Assembly (NCBI RefSeq): GCF_014836635.1
Contig: NZ_JACSQL010000010.1
Span: 62,001 to 126,000 of the forward strand
DNA from: Paenibacillus gallinarum
Lineage (GTDB): Bacteria > Bacillota > Bacilli > Paenibacillales > Paenibacillaceae
Length of the DNA: 64,000 nucleotides
Reading direction: 5' to 3'
Both the position numbers and the translations under genes were made by a program. Below the pieces are notes generated by a model. The model was not told where the DNA came from. It searched no databases and worked only from the letters and a program-made list of their open reading frames with translations. How positions within the stretch are numbered: position 1 is the first letter of the stretch; each line of letters opens with the position of its first letter. This document shows positions 52,285 through 60,522 of the stretch, piece by piece.

Positions 52285-52806
52285 ATGATGAATATGAATC
52301 GGATCAATATGGAAGAAGTGAAAAATAAGTACTTGGAATTTACAGGTGAGCTGAGATCACTCATGTTAAGTACGTTAGATGAGGAAGGGAATCCCTTCAT
52401 TTCTTATGCTCCTTTTGTAGCGCACGACAATAAAATGTACATCTATATCAGCCGCATCGCAAATCACTATCATCATCTGGATAAACGTCCGCAAGTGGAT
52501 GTATTGTTAATTGAGGATGAGGCAGTTTCGAACAATCTATTTGCAAGACAGCGGGCTCGTTTCCCTTGTACAGCGAAAAATGTGGGAAATGAGGGATATC
52601 CAGAAGTATTCGCACTGTTTGAAGAGAAGTTTCCAGCGAAACTTGTAACGATGCTGCGCGGACTCGATTTCTCCTTGTTCGAGCTTACTACGCAGACAGG
52701 AAGATACGTGGCAGGCTTCGGTCTTGCTTTTGATCTAGACCTTGCCGGAGACCAGATTGAGCATGTAGCCCGTGATGGTCACGCCAGCAGCACAGCTGCG
52801 AAATAA
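52285..52806 (+). CDS. HugZ/HutZ-type heme utilisation protein (split-barrel heme oxygenase)
   Basis: A 173-residue flavin-reductase-like split-barrel protein of the pyridoxamine-phosphate-oxidase superfamily, HugZ/HutZ branch, whose members bind and degrade heme to release iron. Visible: STLDEEGNPFISYAPFVAHDNKMYIYISRIANHYHHLDKRPQVDVLLIEDE, RARFPCTAKNV, and the C-terminal TGRYVAGFGLAFDLD. A C-terminal His (near 161, in ARDGHASS) may be a heme contact. It lies 21 bases after the ATPase gene, and completes the heme-uptake operon. Confidence 0.88.
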   Translation: MMNMNRINMEEVKNKYLEFTGELRSLMLSTLDEEGNPFISYAPFVAHDNKMYIYISRIANHYHHLDKRPQVDVLLIEDEAVSNNLFARQRARFPCTAKNVGNEGYPEVFALFEEKFPAKLVTMLRGLDFSLFELTTQTGRYVAGFGLAFDLDLAGDQIEHVARDGHASSTAAK

Positions 52807-52857
52807 AGAACGAATCATATAGCGTGAGATGAAATAGAAAAGGGAGGAAAGCTGAAA

Positions 52858-53319
52858 ATGTCTACATTTGCTACGATTATGCCAGTCTGGAATGCAATTC
52901 AAAGCCGTTTTCTAAATACGGTAAAGCAGCTGACTAACGATGAACTTGCACTTCAAATGGACGATACTTCGATCGGGTATATGCTCAGGCATAATGCCGA
53001 GGTAGAGTATATGTTTGCAACTTGGTTTTTTAATAAGCCGATGCCGGAAGATCTTGTTATTCATACGCACCGGGGGGCTACACGCAGTAAAGAAACATTT
53101 ACAAAGCTTGAAGAGCTTGTATCGTTTTTAGAGGCGTCTCAAGCCTGGCTTATTGAGGGAATGTCGGAGCTGCCTGAATCTGAGTGGAATGAGATGAAAA
53201 AATGTCCTATTGGCGACTCTACACCGCTTGAAGCCGTAGGACGTCTTATGTATCATACAGGAATTCATGCAGGACAAATCTCGTATATAAAGAAGCAACA
53301 TGCAGCAAAGCAGGTATAA
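52858..53319 (+). CDS. DinB family (YfiT-like four-helix-bundle) protein
   Basis: A 153-residue four-helix-bundle protein of the DinB/YfiT superfamily. Potential metal ligands are His46 in MLRHNAEVEYMF and the pair in MYHTGIHAGQISYIK near residue 136-140. Family members include thiol-dependent transferases, but many have no known activity. GGGAGGAAAG precedes ATG 52858. It follows the heme operon by about 50 bases with no terminator between, so it may be Fur-regulated as part of the same transcript. Confidence 0.85.
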   Translation: MSTFATIMPVWNAIQSRFLNTVKQLTNDELALQMDDTSIGYMLRHNAEVEYMFATWFFNKPMPEDLVIHTHRGATRSKETFTKLEELVSFLEASQAWLIEGMSELPESEWNEMKKCPIGDSTPLEAVGRLMYHTGIHAGQISYIKKQHAAKQV

Positions 53320-53433
53320 AAACATATAGTAGTTATGAATTAAAGTTAGGTATTGAGTAGATATATAGAATTTGGTGATGAGTGAGAGAGCCTGCAAATC
53401 AGGCAGATCGGTGGAAAATTAAAGCTAAATAGA

Positions 53434-53467
53434 TAGAACCCAAGAGGATAATCTCTTGGGTTCTTTT
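53434..53467 (+). terminator. Rho-independent terminator
   Basis: AGAACCCAAGAGG..A and T.CTCTTGGGTTCT form a stem of about 13 bp, followed by TTTTG, after the heme/DinB operon. Confidence 0.87.
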
Positions 53468-53704
53468 GTGTATCTAGATAGAATATTTATTTACAGTATG
53501 TAGAGATAAAGGTTTTGTATATCCATTATATGGATTATTATGGTATATAATCTGTGAACTCCTATCAGGGCGAAAGGATACGATCCTTTTCTCAAAAAAT
53601 AAAGAATGGACTTCTCATTTAAGGATGGAAGTTCACAACGTTCTAGCATAATACAAAAAACAAAGTTACAATGGATAACGAAACTTACCAATAGAGGTGA
53701 AGTA
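53468..53704. other. Intergenic region before the zinc-finger membrane protein
   Basis: It contains the palindrome ATCCAT-TAT-ATGGAT at 53521-53535, a TATAAT at 53546-53551 and a small hairpin AAAGGAT-ACG-ATCCTTT near 53573-53589 in the presumed leader. No reading frame of note. The hairpin has a T-run and could attenuate the downstream gene. Confidence 0.4.
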
Positions 53705-53968
53705 ATGGCAGAATTCCTCTGTATGAACCATCCTCATAAGCAGGCAGTTGCTCAGTGCAGAAGATGTGGGAAACCGGTGTGCCAGGACTGTTATGATCCA
53801 TCGACTGGATATTGCCGTGATCAGTGTACCAAGAATGAAGCCGTTTCTTCTGTACATACATCCAAGAAAAATGTTGTTCTTCAAGTCATTGTTGCAATTT
53901 TAGCAATCATTGGGGGACTTGCGATACTCTTGATTACGATATGCGGTGCCTTGATATTATCTTACTAA
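53705..53968 (+). CDS. Small membrane protein with B-box-like zinc finger
   Basis: An 87-residue protein from ATG 53705 (GAGGTG upstream; the longer frame from 53606 lacks an SD). Residues 4-40 hold a cysteine/histidine finger: LCMNHPHKQAVAQCRRCGKPVC, then QDCYDPSTGYCRDQC, which matches the B-box/treble-clef fingers often placed at the N-terminus of bacterial membrane proteins. A single membrane helix follows at about 59-84. The role is unknown; such fingers are thought to mediate protein contacts. The Lgt-like and radical SAM genes follow on the same strand. Confidence 0.75.
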   Translation: MAEFLCMNHPHKQAVAQCRRCGKPVCQDCYDPSTGYCRDQCTKNEAVSSVHTSKKNVVLQVIVAILAIIGGLAILLITICGALILSY

Positions 53969-53988
53969 TGTTAGTTATTATTACGTTA

Positions 53989-54021
53989 TTCTTCTTCTTC
54001 TTCTTCTTCTTCTTCTTCTTC
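53989..54021 (+). repeat. Trinucleotide microsatellite (TTC)11
   Basis: Eleven uninterrupted TTC units lie between the zinc-finger gene stop (53968) and the ATG of the Lgt-like gene (54104), about 80 bases before the start. They are not in an expressed frame, so copy-number change would alter promoter or leader spacing rather than protein sequence. Confidence 0.95.
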
Positions 54022-54103
54022 TCTAATTCTAACTACTCTAGTGTTCATTACTATATTCGCACACACAAATACGAGTTTACTATCTCAATCTAGGAGTGGA
54101 CCG

Positions 54104-54901
54104 ATGGATTTTCCTGTATATCTATATCTTGGGTCCTTGCGGATTCACCCTCATGTACTATTTGAGTCTCTTAGCTATTTTATCGGATTTAGGGTCTATC
54201 TATGGACACGAAGACCGAGCGGGATGTCTGCCCTGATGAGCCTGCAAATTTTAGCAGGTACGATTCTGGGTGCAGCGATTGGTGCCAAGTTGCTGTTTTG
54301 GTTGGAGGACCCGGTCGCCACCTGGGAGCATCTTAGTCAAGGACAACTCTTATGGGGCGGAAAGACTATTGTCGGAGGGTTACTCGGAGGACTGATCGGG
54401 GTGGAACTTACAAAGCGCTGGGTAGGTTGGTCCCAATCGACGGGGGATGATTTTGTGTATCCGCTGATGCTCGGTCTTTGTATAGGAAGAATAGGCTGTT
54501 TCCTGACAGGACTGGACGACCATACCTATGGTACGCCAACGACATGGATTACGGGTGTGGACTTTGGAGACGGGATTTACCGTCATCCAGCGCAGCTTTA
54601 TGAAATTTTCTTTCTTATTATATTGGCTGTTCTGCTCATACCTTTGTATCGTCAAAGCCGCGGGAAGAGTAGCACTTCTACTCAAGTAAGGTATGTATCA
54701 GGGCGGATATTTCAGTGGTTTATGGCAGGATATCTGCTGTTTCGTCTGGGGATTGAATGGATCAAACCTACGCCTCATCCTTACCTCGGACTGAATAATA
54801 TTCAGCTTGCTTGCATCGCTGGTGTGCTTTATTATGCTTGGCTTATTTATGGCAAGAAGAAGGTAGATCATCATATAACGAGTTCGAATATGCAAGCCTA
54901 A
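54104..54901 (+). CDS. Lgt-like (prolipoprotein diacylglyceryl transferase family) membrane protein lacking the conserved His
   Basis: A 265-residue protein with about seven membrane helices. It matches the Lgt family by GGLLGGLIGV (91-100), LGLCIGRIGCFLTGLDDHTYG (Arg129) and YRHPAQLYE (161-167), plus the C-terminal FRLGIEWIKP. In canonical Lgt the loop reads GG..FHGGLIG and the His is essential; here it is GGKTIVGGLLGG, with Val90 in its place, and the Asn of GR.GNF is Cys132. It may therefore not be a standard lipoprotein-modifying enzyme. AGGAG supports ATG 54104; the earlier ATG 54041 has none. A Tes-like radical SAM gene follows after 27 bases. Confidence 0.85.
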   Translation: MDFPVYLYLGSLRIHPHVLFESLSYFIGFRVYLWTRRPSGMSALMSLQILAGTILGAAIGAKLLFWLEDPVATWEHLSQGQLLWGGKTIVGGLLGGLIGVELTKRWVGWSQSTGDDFVYPLMLGLCIGRIGCFLTGLDDHTYGTPTTWITGVDFGDGIYRHPAQLYEIFFLIILAVLLIPLYRQSRGKSSTSTQVRYVSGRIFQWFMAGYLLFRLGIEWIKPTPHPYLGLNNIQLACIAGVLYYAWLIYGKKKVDHHITSSNMQA

Positions 54902-54928
54902 TCTGTATTTAACAGGAGGAACGATTTC

Positions 54929-56371
54929 ATGCCTAACCGTCCTTATCTCTATCATGAGCTGACGAATAGTATATGTACGACCTGTTATCGCAAAGTAGAA
55001 GCCAAGGTGATCGAAGAAGACGGCAAAATCTACATGGTCAAAAGATGCCTTATTCACGGACCGGAGAAAGTGCTGATCTCCACCGATGTGGAGTATTATC
55101 ACCGGACTCGTAAGTTTATTAAGCCTTCAGAAATGCCGCTCGTGTGGAATACTCCGATCAAGTACGGATGCCCTTATGACTGCGGATTATGTCCAGATCA
55201 TGAGCAGCATAGCTGCCTAACCTTACTGGAGATTACAGATCACTGTAACCTGCAGTGTCCGATCTGTTTTGCAGAATCTTCCCCGCATCGTACCTCATAT
55301 CGGTCACTTGCTCAGATTGAATTTATGTTAGACCGTATTATCGAAAATGAAGGCGAAGCAGACATCGTGCAAATCAGCGGCGGGGAGCCGACAACGCATC
55401 CTGATTTTTTTGAAATTTTGGATATGTGTAAATCGCGGCCCATCAAGCATATTATGGTGAACACGAATGGGATTCGTATTGCACAGGATCGGGAATTTGC
55501 TCGCCAGTTATCTGAATATGCTCCTGGATTTGAGGTCTATTTGCAGTTCGACAGTTTTGAAGCACATGTACTAAAAGAACTGCGGGGCGCAGACCTGAGA
55601 CGGATACGCCAGCAGGCCATTGACCATTTAAATGAATTTAACATCTCCACTACACTCGTCGTTACACTAAAAAAAGGACTTAATGACGGAGAGATCGGTG
55701 ACATTATTCAGTATGGACTTCAGCAGAAAGCCGTTCGCGGAGTCACCATTCAGCCTATTCAGGCGGCAGGCAGACTCGAAGGATATGACCCTGCAACAGA
55801 TCGTCTGACGGTGAGTGAAGTGAGACAGATGATTATTGACCAGTCGGGAGTATTTGACGAAGATGATATTTTACCGGTTCCATGTCACCCGGACTGTTTG
55901 GCAATGGGATACGCGCTGAAGCTTGGCGGACAAGTTATTCCGCTGACAGGAATGATTGATCCTGACATTTTACTCGAAGGGGACAGCAATACGATTATAT
56001 ATGAACAAGATCCGGTAATCAGAGATAAAATGTTTGAGCTATTGTCGACCGGCCACTCGCCGGAGTCTTCCGCTCTATCATTGAAAAGCCTGCTCTGCTG
56101 CCTGCCGCTTGCAGCCGTTCCCGAAGAGATTACGTATGACAACGTGTTCCGGGTGATCATTATGCAGTTCCTCGATGCGCACAATTTTGATGTACGTTCT
56201 GTCAAAAAGTCCTGCGTCCACATCGTTCATCCTGATGGACGGATCATTCCTTTTGATACTTATAATTTGTTCTATCGGGACGATAAGGAAGAGCTGCTGA
56301 AAGAACGGAAGAATGAGATTGTAACCGCATGGGATCGAGATACCAAGGTTGTACCTGTGAGTGAGAAGTAG
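54929..56371 (+). CDS. Radical SAM protein of the Tes/MJ0619-like family
   Basis: A 480-residue radical SAM enzyme. The N-terminal region has Cys16/Cys19 (ICTTCYRKVEAK) and Cys40, then a Cys cluster at 81, 85, 88 and 96 (KYGCPYDCGLCPDHEQHSC). The SAM-cluster motif CX3CX2C is at 106, 110, 113 (DHCNLQCPIC), and QISGGEPTTHPDF near 148-160 is the GGE motif. Later Cys occur in PVPCHPDCLAMGY and LLCCLPL. This arrangement is that of the archaeal tetraether lipid synthase/MJ0619 family, which joins lipid chains by C-H activation. GGAGG precedes the ATG. With the Lgt-like neighbour it suggests action on lipid or a lipidated product; the reaction here is unknown. Confidence 0.85.
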   Translation: MPNRPYLYHELTNSICTTCYRKVEAKVIEEDGKIYMVKRCLIHGPEKVLISTDVEYYHRTRKFIKPSEMPLVWNTPIKYGCPYDCGLCPDHEQHSCLTLLEITDHCNLQCPICFAESSPHRTSYRSLAQIEFMLDRIIENEGEADIVQISGGEPTTHPDFFEILDMCKSRPIKHIMVNTNGIRIAQDREFARQLSEYAPGFEVYLQFDSFEAHVLKELRGADLRRIRQQAIDHLNEFNISTTLVVTLKKGLNDGEIGDIIQYGLQQKAVRGVTIQPIQAAGRLEGYDPATDRLTVSEVRQMIIDQSGVFDEDDILPVPCHPDCLAMGYALKLGGQVIPLTGMIDPDILLEGDSNTIIYEQDPVIRDKMFELLSTGHSPESSALSLKSLLCCLPLAAVPEEITYDNVFRVIIMQFLDAHNFDVRSVKKSCVHIVHPDGRIIPFDTYNLFYRDDKEELLKERKNEIVTAWDRDTKVVPVSEK

Positions 56372-56389
56372 AATTTAGGATAGAGAAGG

Positions 56390-56426
56390 GTCGGAGAGCA
56401 GAGATGCGTTCCGGCTTTTATTTTTG
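56390..56426 (+). terminator. Weak Rho-independent terminator
   Basis: GTCGGA and TCCGGC pair (one G-U) around a 14-base loop, followed by TTTTATTTTT, after the radical SAM gene. Confidence 0.6.
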
Positions 56427-56517
56427 TGTGAAGAATTTATCGGAATTATTTTAATGTAATGTCACATTTCGAAACTATGAATTGTTATATAGGCATGGAA
56501 AGGAGGGAGAGGCACTG

Positions 56518-57093
56518 TTGAACTCTATACAGCGGAACAGTACAGACGATCGTGAGCAATTACATTTAGATCATATGATCCAGAGGATACAGCAGGGAGA
56601 GACTGAGCCCTATAGAGTCATTGTCGAGAAGTATCAAAAGCAAATCTATGTGTATTGTTATTACTTATTAAAGCAGACTGAAATGACACAGGATGCAGTT
56701 CAGGACATTTTTATTAAGGCATATGAGAACATGCTAAGTTACAAGAGCCCCGGTTCCTTTTCAGCTTGGCTTTATAAAATTGCGTACAACCACTGTATGA
56801 ATCTCAATAAAAAGAAATTCCGAGATGTAGAGCTGCTCCAATTCTTTAAGAATACTTACTCGGCAGAAATGGCATACAAGAAGGATACCCAAAGCAGTGA
56901 CAGATTAGAGATACTAATGGATGATCTTTCTTTTGATGAAAAACATATTCTGCTGCTTCGCGCAGTGGAAGACTACTCCTATGATGAGATCGGACAAGTC
57001 ATGAATATCAAGGCGGCTACGGCGAGGAAGAAATTTGAGCGTATACGTAAAAAACTGATCAAAAGAAATGGGGAAGGTGGGCTGCGTGTATGA
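56518..57093 (+). CDS. ECF-type RNA polymerase sigma factor
   Basis: A 191-residue sigma-70 family protein with only regions 2 and 4. Region 2 is in EPYRVIVEKYQKQIYVYCYYLLKQTEMTQDAVQDIFIKAYENMLSYK, with SFSAWLYKIAYNHCMNLNKK; region 4 is in SFDEKHILLLRAVEDYSYDEIGQVMNIKAATARKKFERIRKKL. Start TTG 56518 is selected because GGAGGGAG is correctly spaced; a TTG at 56482 is in frame but without an SD. Its last codon overlaps the next gene (ATGA), which encodes the likely anti-sigma factor. The operon may be autoregulated. Confidence 0.93.
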   Translation: MNSIQRNSTDDREQLHLDHMIQRIQQGETEPYRVIVEKYQKQIYVYCYYLLKQTEMTQDAVQDIFIKAYENMLSYKSPGSFSAWLYKIAYNHCMNLNKKKFRDVELLQFFKNTYSAEMAYKKDTQSSDRLEILMDDLSFDEKHILLLRAVEDYSYDEIGQVMNIKAATARKKFERIRKKLIKRNGEGGLRV

Positions 57094-58211
57094 AGAATCA
57101 TTTACATAAAAAAGAGGAACCCATGGATCAGGTCATCCGAATGATACGAGAAAAAGAGGCTCCTATCGATCTTACAGATCGGGTGATGGAGGAGATCTAT
57201 CAAACTAAAATGAAGCGTAGGGGGCGAAAGAAAATGTGGAAGAAAATTGCGGTTTCAACGATCGCAGCAGCGTCAGTAGTCTTGGTGATTGTAGGGAGCG
57301 GATTTGTATCACCAACGATGGCCGATTCGTTACAGCAAATTCCCGGGATGAAGAGTATCTTTGCATTTGTGGATGATCTTGGACTGAGGACAGCATCAGA
57401 GAAAAAATTAGCGGATACCCCAAATGTAAGTGTTGCTCGAGGGGATACCACATTTACGGTCCCTGAAATCATCTATGACGGCACGAGGATATCACTCAGT
57501 CTAGTACGTACGATGCAAGATAATTCAGACGAGGCAGAAGAAAAGCTGAACGAAGATCTAAGCGGCTATACGCTGCAGATCAACGGAAGAGATATAAACG
57601 AGTATGCACCCAAATATGGTGGGATATCTAAATTTTTTCATCCTGGTGCATCTGAGAATTCTGTGATTTTGGAATTTTCCGATTTACGAAATCAAGAAGG
57701 AACACCTTTTCCTGATTCGTTCATCCTTACATTAAACCTAGAAGTCAAACCATTTGATGACCCTATCGTTATGCATATCCCCGTTGAGAAAACGAAACAG
57801 GATATCGTTGATATTTCTCCTAATGAGACCAAGACCCATGGAATCTATACCGTAACTTTAGAAAGAGTAGAATTAACACCAATAACGACAAATATCACGA
57901 CTCATTTCGTTCTTCCAGAAGGAATGAGATATGATCCGCTAACAAACGATTTGGGTTACGATGTGTATGATGATGAAGGTAATGAGCTGAGAATAGTTAG
58001 TGGAAATGGGAGAGGTCAGGCAAATAGCTCTGGAATGATTTCAGATCTTCGTCTAGAACCTTTTACTACGATCCCGTCTAAGATTATCATCAAACCATAT
58101 CAAAATATATATAGTGACACCGAAAAAGGGAAGGTTAAGTTTGACGAGGAAGGGAATGAGATGAAAACCTATTTTCCTGAACTTGAGTTTGAGGTGGATA
58201 TTGAGAAATAG
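57090..58211 (+). CDS. DUF4179 anti-sigma-factor-like membrane protein
   Basis: A 373-residue protein. Residues 1-45 are a short cytosolic segment (EEPMDQVIRMIREKEAPIDLTDRVMEEI) that would bind the sigma factor, and residues about 49-69 form the membrane helix (KIAVSTIAAASVVLVIVGSGF). The rest is outside the cell: a DUF4179 domain beginning SPTMADSLQQIPGMKSIFAFVDDLGLRTASEKKL, followed by beta-rich modules. No zinc-binding HxxxCxxC motif is present. The 4-base overlap with the sigma gene shows translational coupling. The signal it senses is unknown. Confidence 0.87.
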   Translation: MKNHLHKKEEPMDQVIRMIREKEAPIDLTDRVMEEIYQTKMKRRGRKKMWKKIAVSTIAAASVVLVIVGSGFVSPTMADSLQQIPGMKSIFAFVDDLGLRTASEKKLADTPNVSVARGDTTFTVPEIIYDGTRISLSLVRTMQDNSDEAEEKLNEDLSGYTLQINGRDINEYAPKYGGISKFFHPGASENSVILEFSDLRNQEGTPFPDSFILTLNLEVKPFDDPIVMHIPVEKTKQDIVDISPNETKTHGIYTVTLERVELTPITTNITTHFVLPEGMRYDPLTNDLGYDVYDDEGNELRIVSGNGRGQANSSGMISDLRLEPFTTIPSKIIIKPYQNIYSDTEKGKVKFDEEGNEMKTYFPELEFEVDIEK

Positions 58212-58274
58212 TTTTTTTATCAGCTGAGGCGGGGAAGAATTGAATTAGAAGAAGAAATGACTTAGAAAAATTAG

Positions 58275-58310
58275 AAAAAAGTAACCTTCGATTTAAGGTT
58301 ACTTTTTTTT
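58275..58310. terminator. Bidirectional terminator
   Basis: AAAAAAGTAACCTT and AAGGTTACTTTTTT form a perfect 14-bp stem around CGATTT, between convergent DUF4179 and ROK genes. Confidence 0.92.
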
Positions 58311-58324
58311 ATGCATATTTTCGT

Positions 58325-59449
58325 TTAAATCTCATTCAAAAAGGATTGAATAAAAGTGATGGCAGCACCATTAGAAACTCCATTCTCAGATGAACGGCTA
58401 ATATAAATAAATGACTCATTGCTAGGAAAAGCGGTGCGCTCATAAACTTTTTCATGAAGAAGTTGAATATCATGTTCTGTTAAGTAAGGAGATATATGAC
58501 CGCCCAGAATAAATTCTCTATTAATGACAAGATGGATGTTGTTAATCGATAGTGCTAAATGATCTAAGAATACATTCCATCTTTCCATATAGGAAGGGAT
58601 TCCAGAACGTAACTGCTGGAAGAAAAATTCTAACGATTCATCTTCTTTTAATAGCGCACTAACAGAACATAGTGTTTCCATACATCCTGTTTTTCCGCAG
58701 TAGCAAAGAGAACCACGTGGATCGATTGTCATATGTTCTACCGTGCCGCTATGTCCTTCATTCCCCATATAAATTTGGCCATTGATAATGATGGCTCCCC
58801 CAAGATGCGTACCAATCGACAGATAGACAGCATCGTCAATATCCTTCCTGATCCACAGTTCCGTGGTTGCAGCGCATTTGGCATCATGAAAAAATCGGCA
58901 AGGATAATCAAGGTGCTGTGAAAAAACAGAAATGTGGAGACCCGTACAATTTAATATTTTTCCGTAGGTGATGTTTTGTCCATCTGCTGATGTTAATGCT
59001 TGTATTGCAAAACCAACACCCAGGACTTGCTCTTGTTCGATCATAAGAGAGGAGATGAAAGCTTGTACAGCTTGACTTACTTGTTTGAAGTAACTCTCTT
59101 CATTTGTGTATGTAAGTGACAGATTGGTTTTATGAAAAACAACACCAAGCAAATCTACTGCGGAAATACAAATTGTATTTCTTTGGATTTCAACCCCTAT
59201 GCTGACACGAGCCTGCGGACATAATGCATATGCCGTTGCGCGTCTTCCAACCGAGGATTCAAATTGCCCGCTCTTTTCAATCAGTTTTTCCTTTTCTAAG
59301 CGAACTAAATTTTGAGTTACCGTTGGCAGACTCAGATGAAGTTGATTTGCGATTTCTTGTTTTGAAAGCTTCTCATTTTGATAAATAAGATGATAAATCG
59401 ATGAGTAATTACTTTTCTTTATATCCCTAAATGTAATGTTATGATCCAT
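58325..59449 (-). CDS. ROK family transcriptional regulator (NagC/XylR type)
   Basis: 374 residues. N-terminal winged helix (SIYHLIYQNEKLSKQEIANQLHLSLPTVTQNLVRLEKEKLIEKSG), then the ROK sugar-binding/kinase-like fold with SIGTHLGGAIIINGQIYMGNEGHSGTVEHMTIDP and the structural zinc motif CYCGKTGCMETLC. The missing full ATP site and the HTH point to a repressor, not a kinase. It is divergent from an SDR-FGGY kinase-GPH symporter operon and most likely represses it until the sugar or polyol binds. Confidence 0.92.
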   Translation of the reverse strand: MDHNITFRDIKKSNYSSIYHLIYQNEKLSKQEIANQLHLSLPTVTQNLVRLEKEKLIEKSGQFESSVGRRATAYALCPQARVSIGVEIQRNTICISAVDLLGVVFHKTNLSLTYTNEESYFKQVSQAVQAFISSLMIEQEQVLGVGFAIQALTSADGQNITYGKILNCTGLHISVFSQHLDYPCRFFHDAKCAATTELWIRKDIDDAVYLSIGTHLGGAIIINGQIYMGNEGHSGTVEHMTIDPRGSLCYCGKTGCMETLCSVSALLKEDESLEFFFQQLRSGIPSYMERWNVFLDHLALSINNIHLVINREFILGGHISPYLTEHDIQLLHEKVYERTAFPSNESFIYISRSSENGVSNGAAITFIQSFLNEI

Positions 59450-59562
59450 AACTAAACCCCATTATACAAACGACTTTTATAAAATTTCTTTAAATATAAC
59501 ATAGCTATCGAATAAATAACAATTTGGAGCAAAATGATGTGACTAACGAATCATAAAATTCA

Positions 59563-59576
59563 TGCAATCGATGTGA
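59563..59576. promoter_or_regulatory. Candidate cre or ROK operator in the divergent promoter region
   Basis: TGCAATCGATGTGA matches the CcpA consensus TGWAANCGNTNWCA at 12 of 14 positions and lies between the ROK gene and the SDR-kinase-symporter operon. An ATCGAT palindrome is at its centre, so it could also be the ROK-protein site. Confidence 0.35.
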
Positions 59577-59698
59577 AATAAGTCGCTGTTTTTTTATGGA
59601 AGGTTGACTTGTCTTATAAGGTGGGTATATTATGTGAATTAATTTTATTAATCTATTTAATAAAACGGTTTTACAAAATAGAAAGGGGAAATAGATTT

Positions 59699-60475
59699 AT
59701 GGGAATTATTGAAAAAATGAGATTAGACGGAAAGAAGATCTTCGTTACAGGCGGTGCTAGAGGAATTGGCAAAAGTGTTGCAACCGCTTTCTGCGAGGCA
59801 GGGGCTGATGTGGCTATCGTGGATTTGGATTTTGAAGAAGCAGAGAAAACAGCTGCCGAACTCGAAAAAAATCATGGAATTCAAGCGATTGCTATTAAAG
59901 CGGACGTCACAAATCCTGAAGATGTGGATTCTATGATTACAAAAATACTCAGTGCCTTTGGACGTTTAGATGTTGCTTTCTGTAATGCTGGAATCTGCAT
60001 GAATATACCTGCTGAGGATATGACATATGAACAATGGAAAAAAGTAATAGATATCAATCTTACCGGAGTGTTTTTAACAGCTCAAGCAGCTGGAAAAGTG
60101 ATGTTAAAGCAAGGCGGAGGTTCCATTATTAACACAGCTTCTATGTCAGCACATATCGTAAATGTACCGCAGCCGCAGTGTTCTTATAATGCTTCTAAAG
60201 CAGGTGTCATTCAACTGACAAAATCTCTAGCGGTAGAGTGGGCGACTAGAAATGTGCGCGTGAATTGTATCAGTCCAGGCTACATAGGAACAGAACTTAC
60301 GTTAAATTCCCCAAGCTTACAACCATTAATTGAACAATGGAATCAAATGGCTCCTCTTGGCAGAATGGGAAGACCGGAAGAACTACAATCCATTTGTGTT
60401 TACCTTGCAGGGGATACTAGCAGTTTTACTACAGGAGCAGACTTTGTAGTGGATGGCGCTTTTACTTGTATCTAA
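59699..60475 (+). CDS. SDR family polyol dehydrogenase (sorbitol/arabitol type)
   Basis: A 258-residue short-chain dehydrogenase. TGGARGIG (17-24) binds the nucleotide, Asp42/Asp44 after the second strand favours NAD, CNAG is at 95-98, and the catalytic residues are Ser148, Tyr163 and Lys167 (CSYNASK). The closest family resemblance is to D-arabitol, xylitol or sorbose dehydrogenases. ATG 59699 is chosen for its GAAAGGGG; the longer in-frame form from 59609 has a spurious hydrophobic start. The product would be a ketose for the FGGY kinase encoded 47 bases downstream. Confidence 0.88.
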   Translation: MGIIEKMRLDGKKIFVTGGARGIGKSVATAFCEAGADVAIVDLDFEEAEKTAAELEKNHGIQAIAIKADVTNPEDVDSMITKILSAFGRLDVAFCNAGICMNIPAEDMTYEQWKKVIDINLTGVFLTAQAAGKVMLKQGGGSIINTASMSAHIVNVPQPQCSYNASKAGVIQLTKSLAVEWATRNVRVNCISPGYIGTELTLNSPSLQPLIEQWNQMAPLGRMGRPEELQSICVYLAGDTSSFTTGADFVVDGAFTCI

Positions 60476-60522
60476 TCTAATAGACTTAACTAATGAAACA
60501 ATTACATCAGGAGGCGACATCC

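Noticed and set aside
54104-54901. Calling this gene housekeeping lgt
   Set aside because: The essential His of the GG..FHGG loop and the Asn of GR.GNF are replaced, and the neighbour is a radical SAM gene rather than the usual hprK/ppaX-type context of Bacilli lgt.
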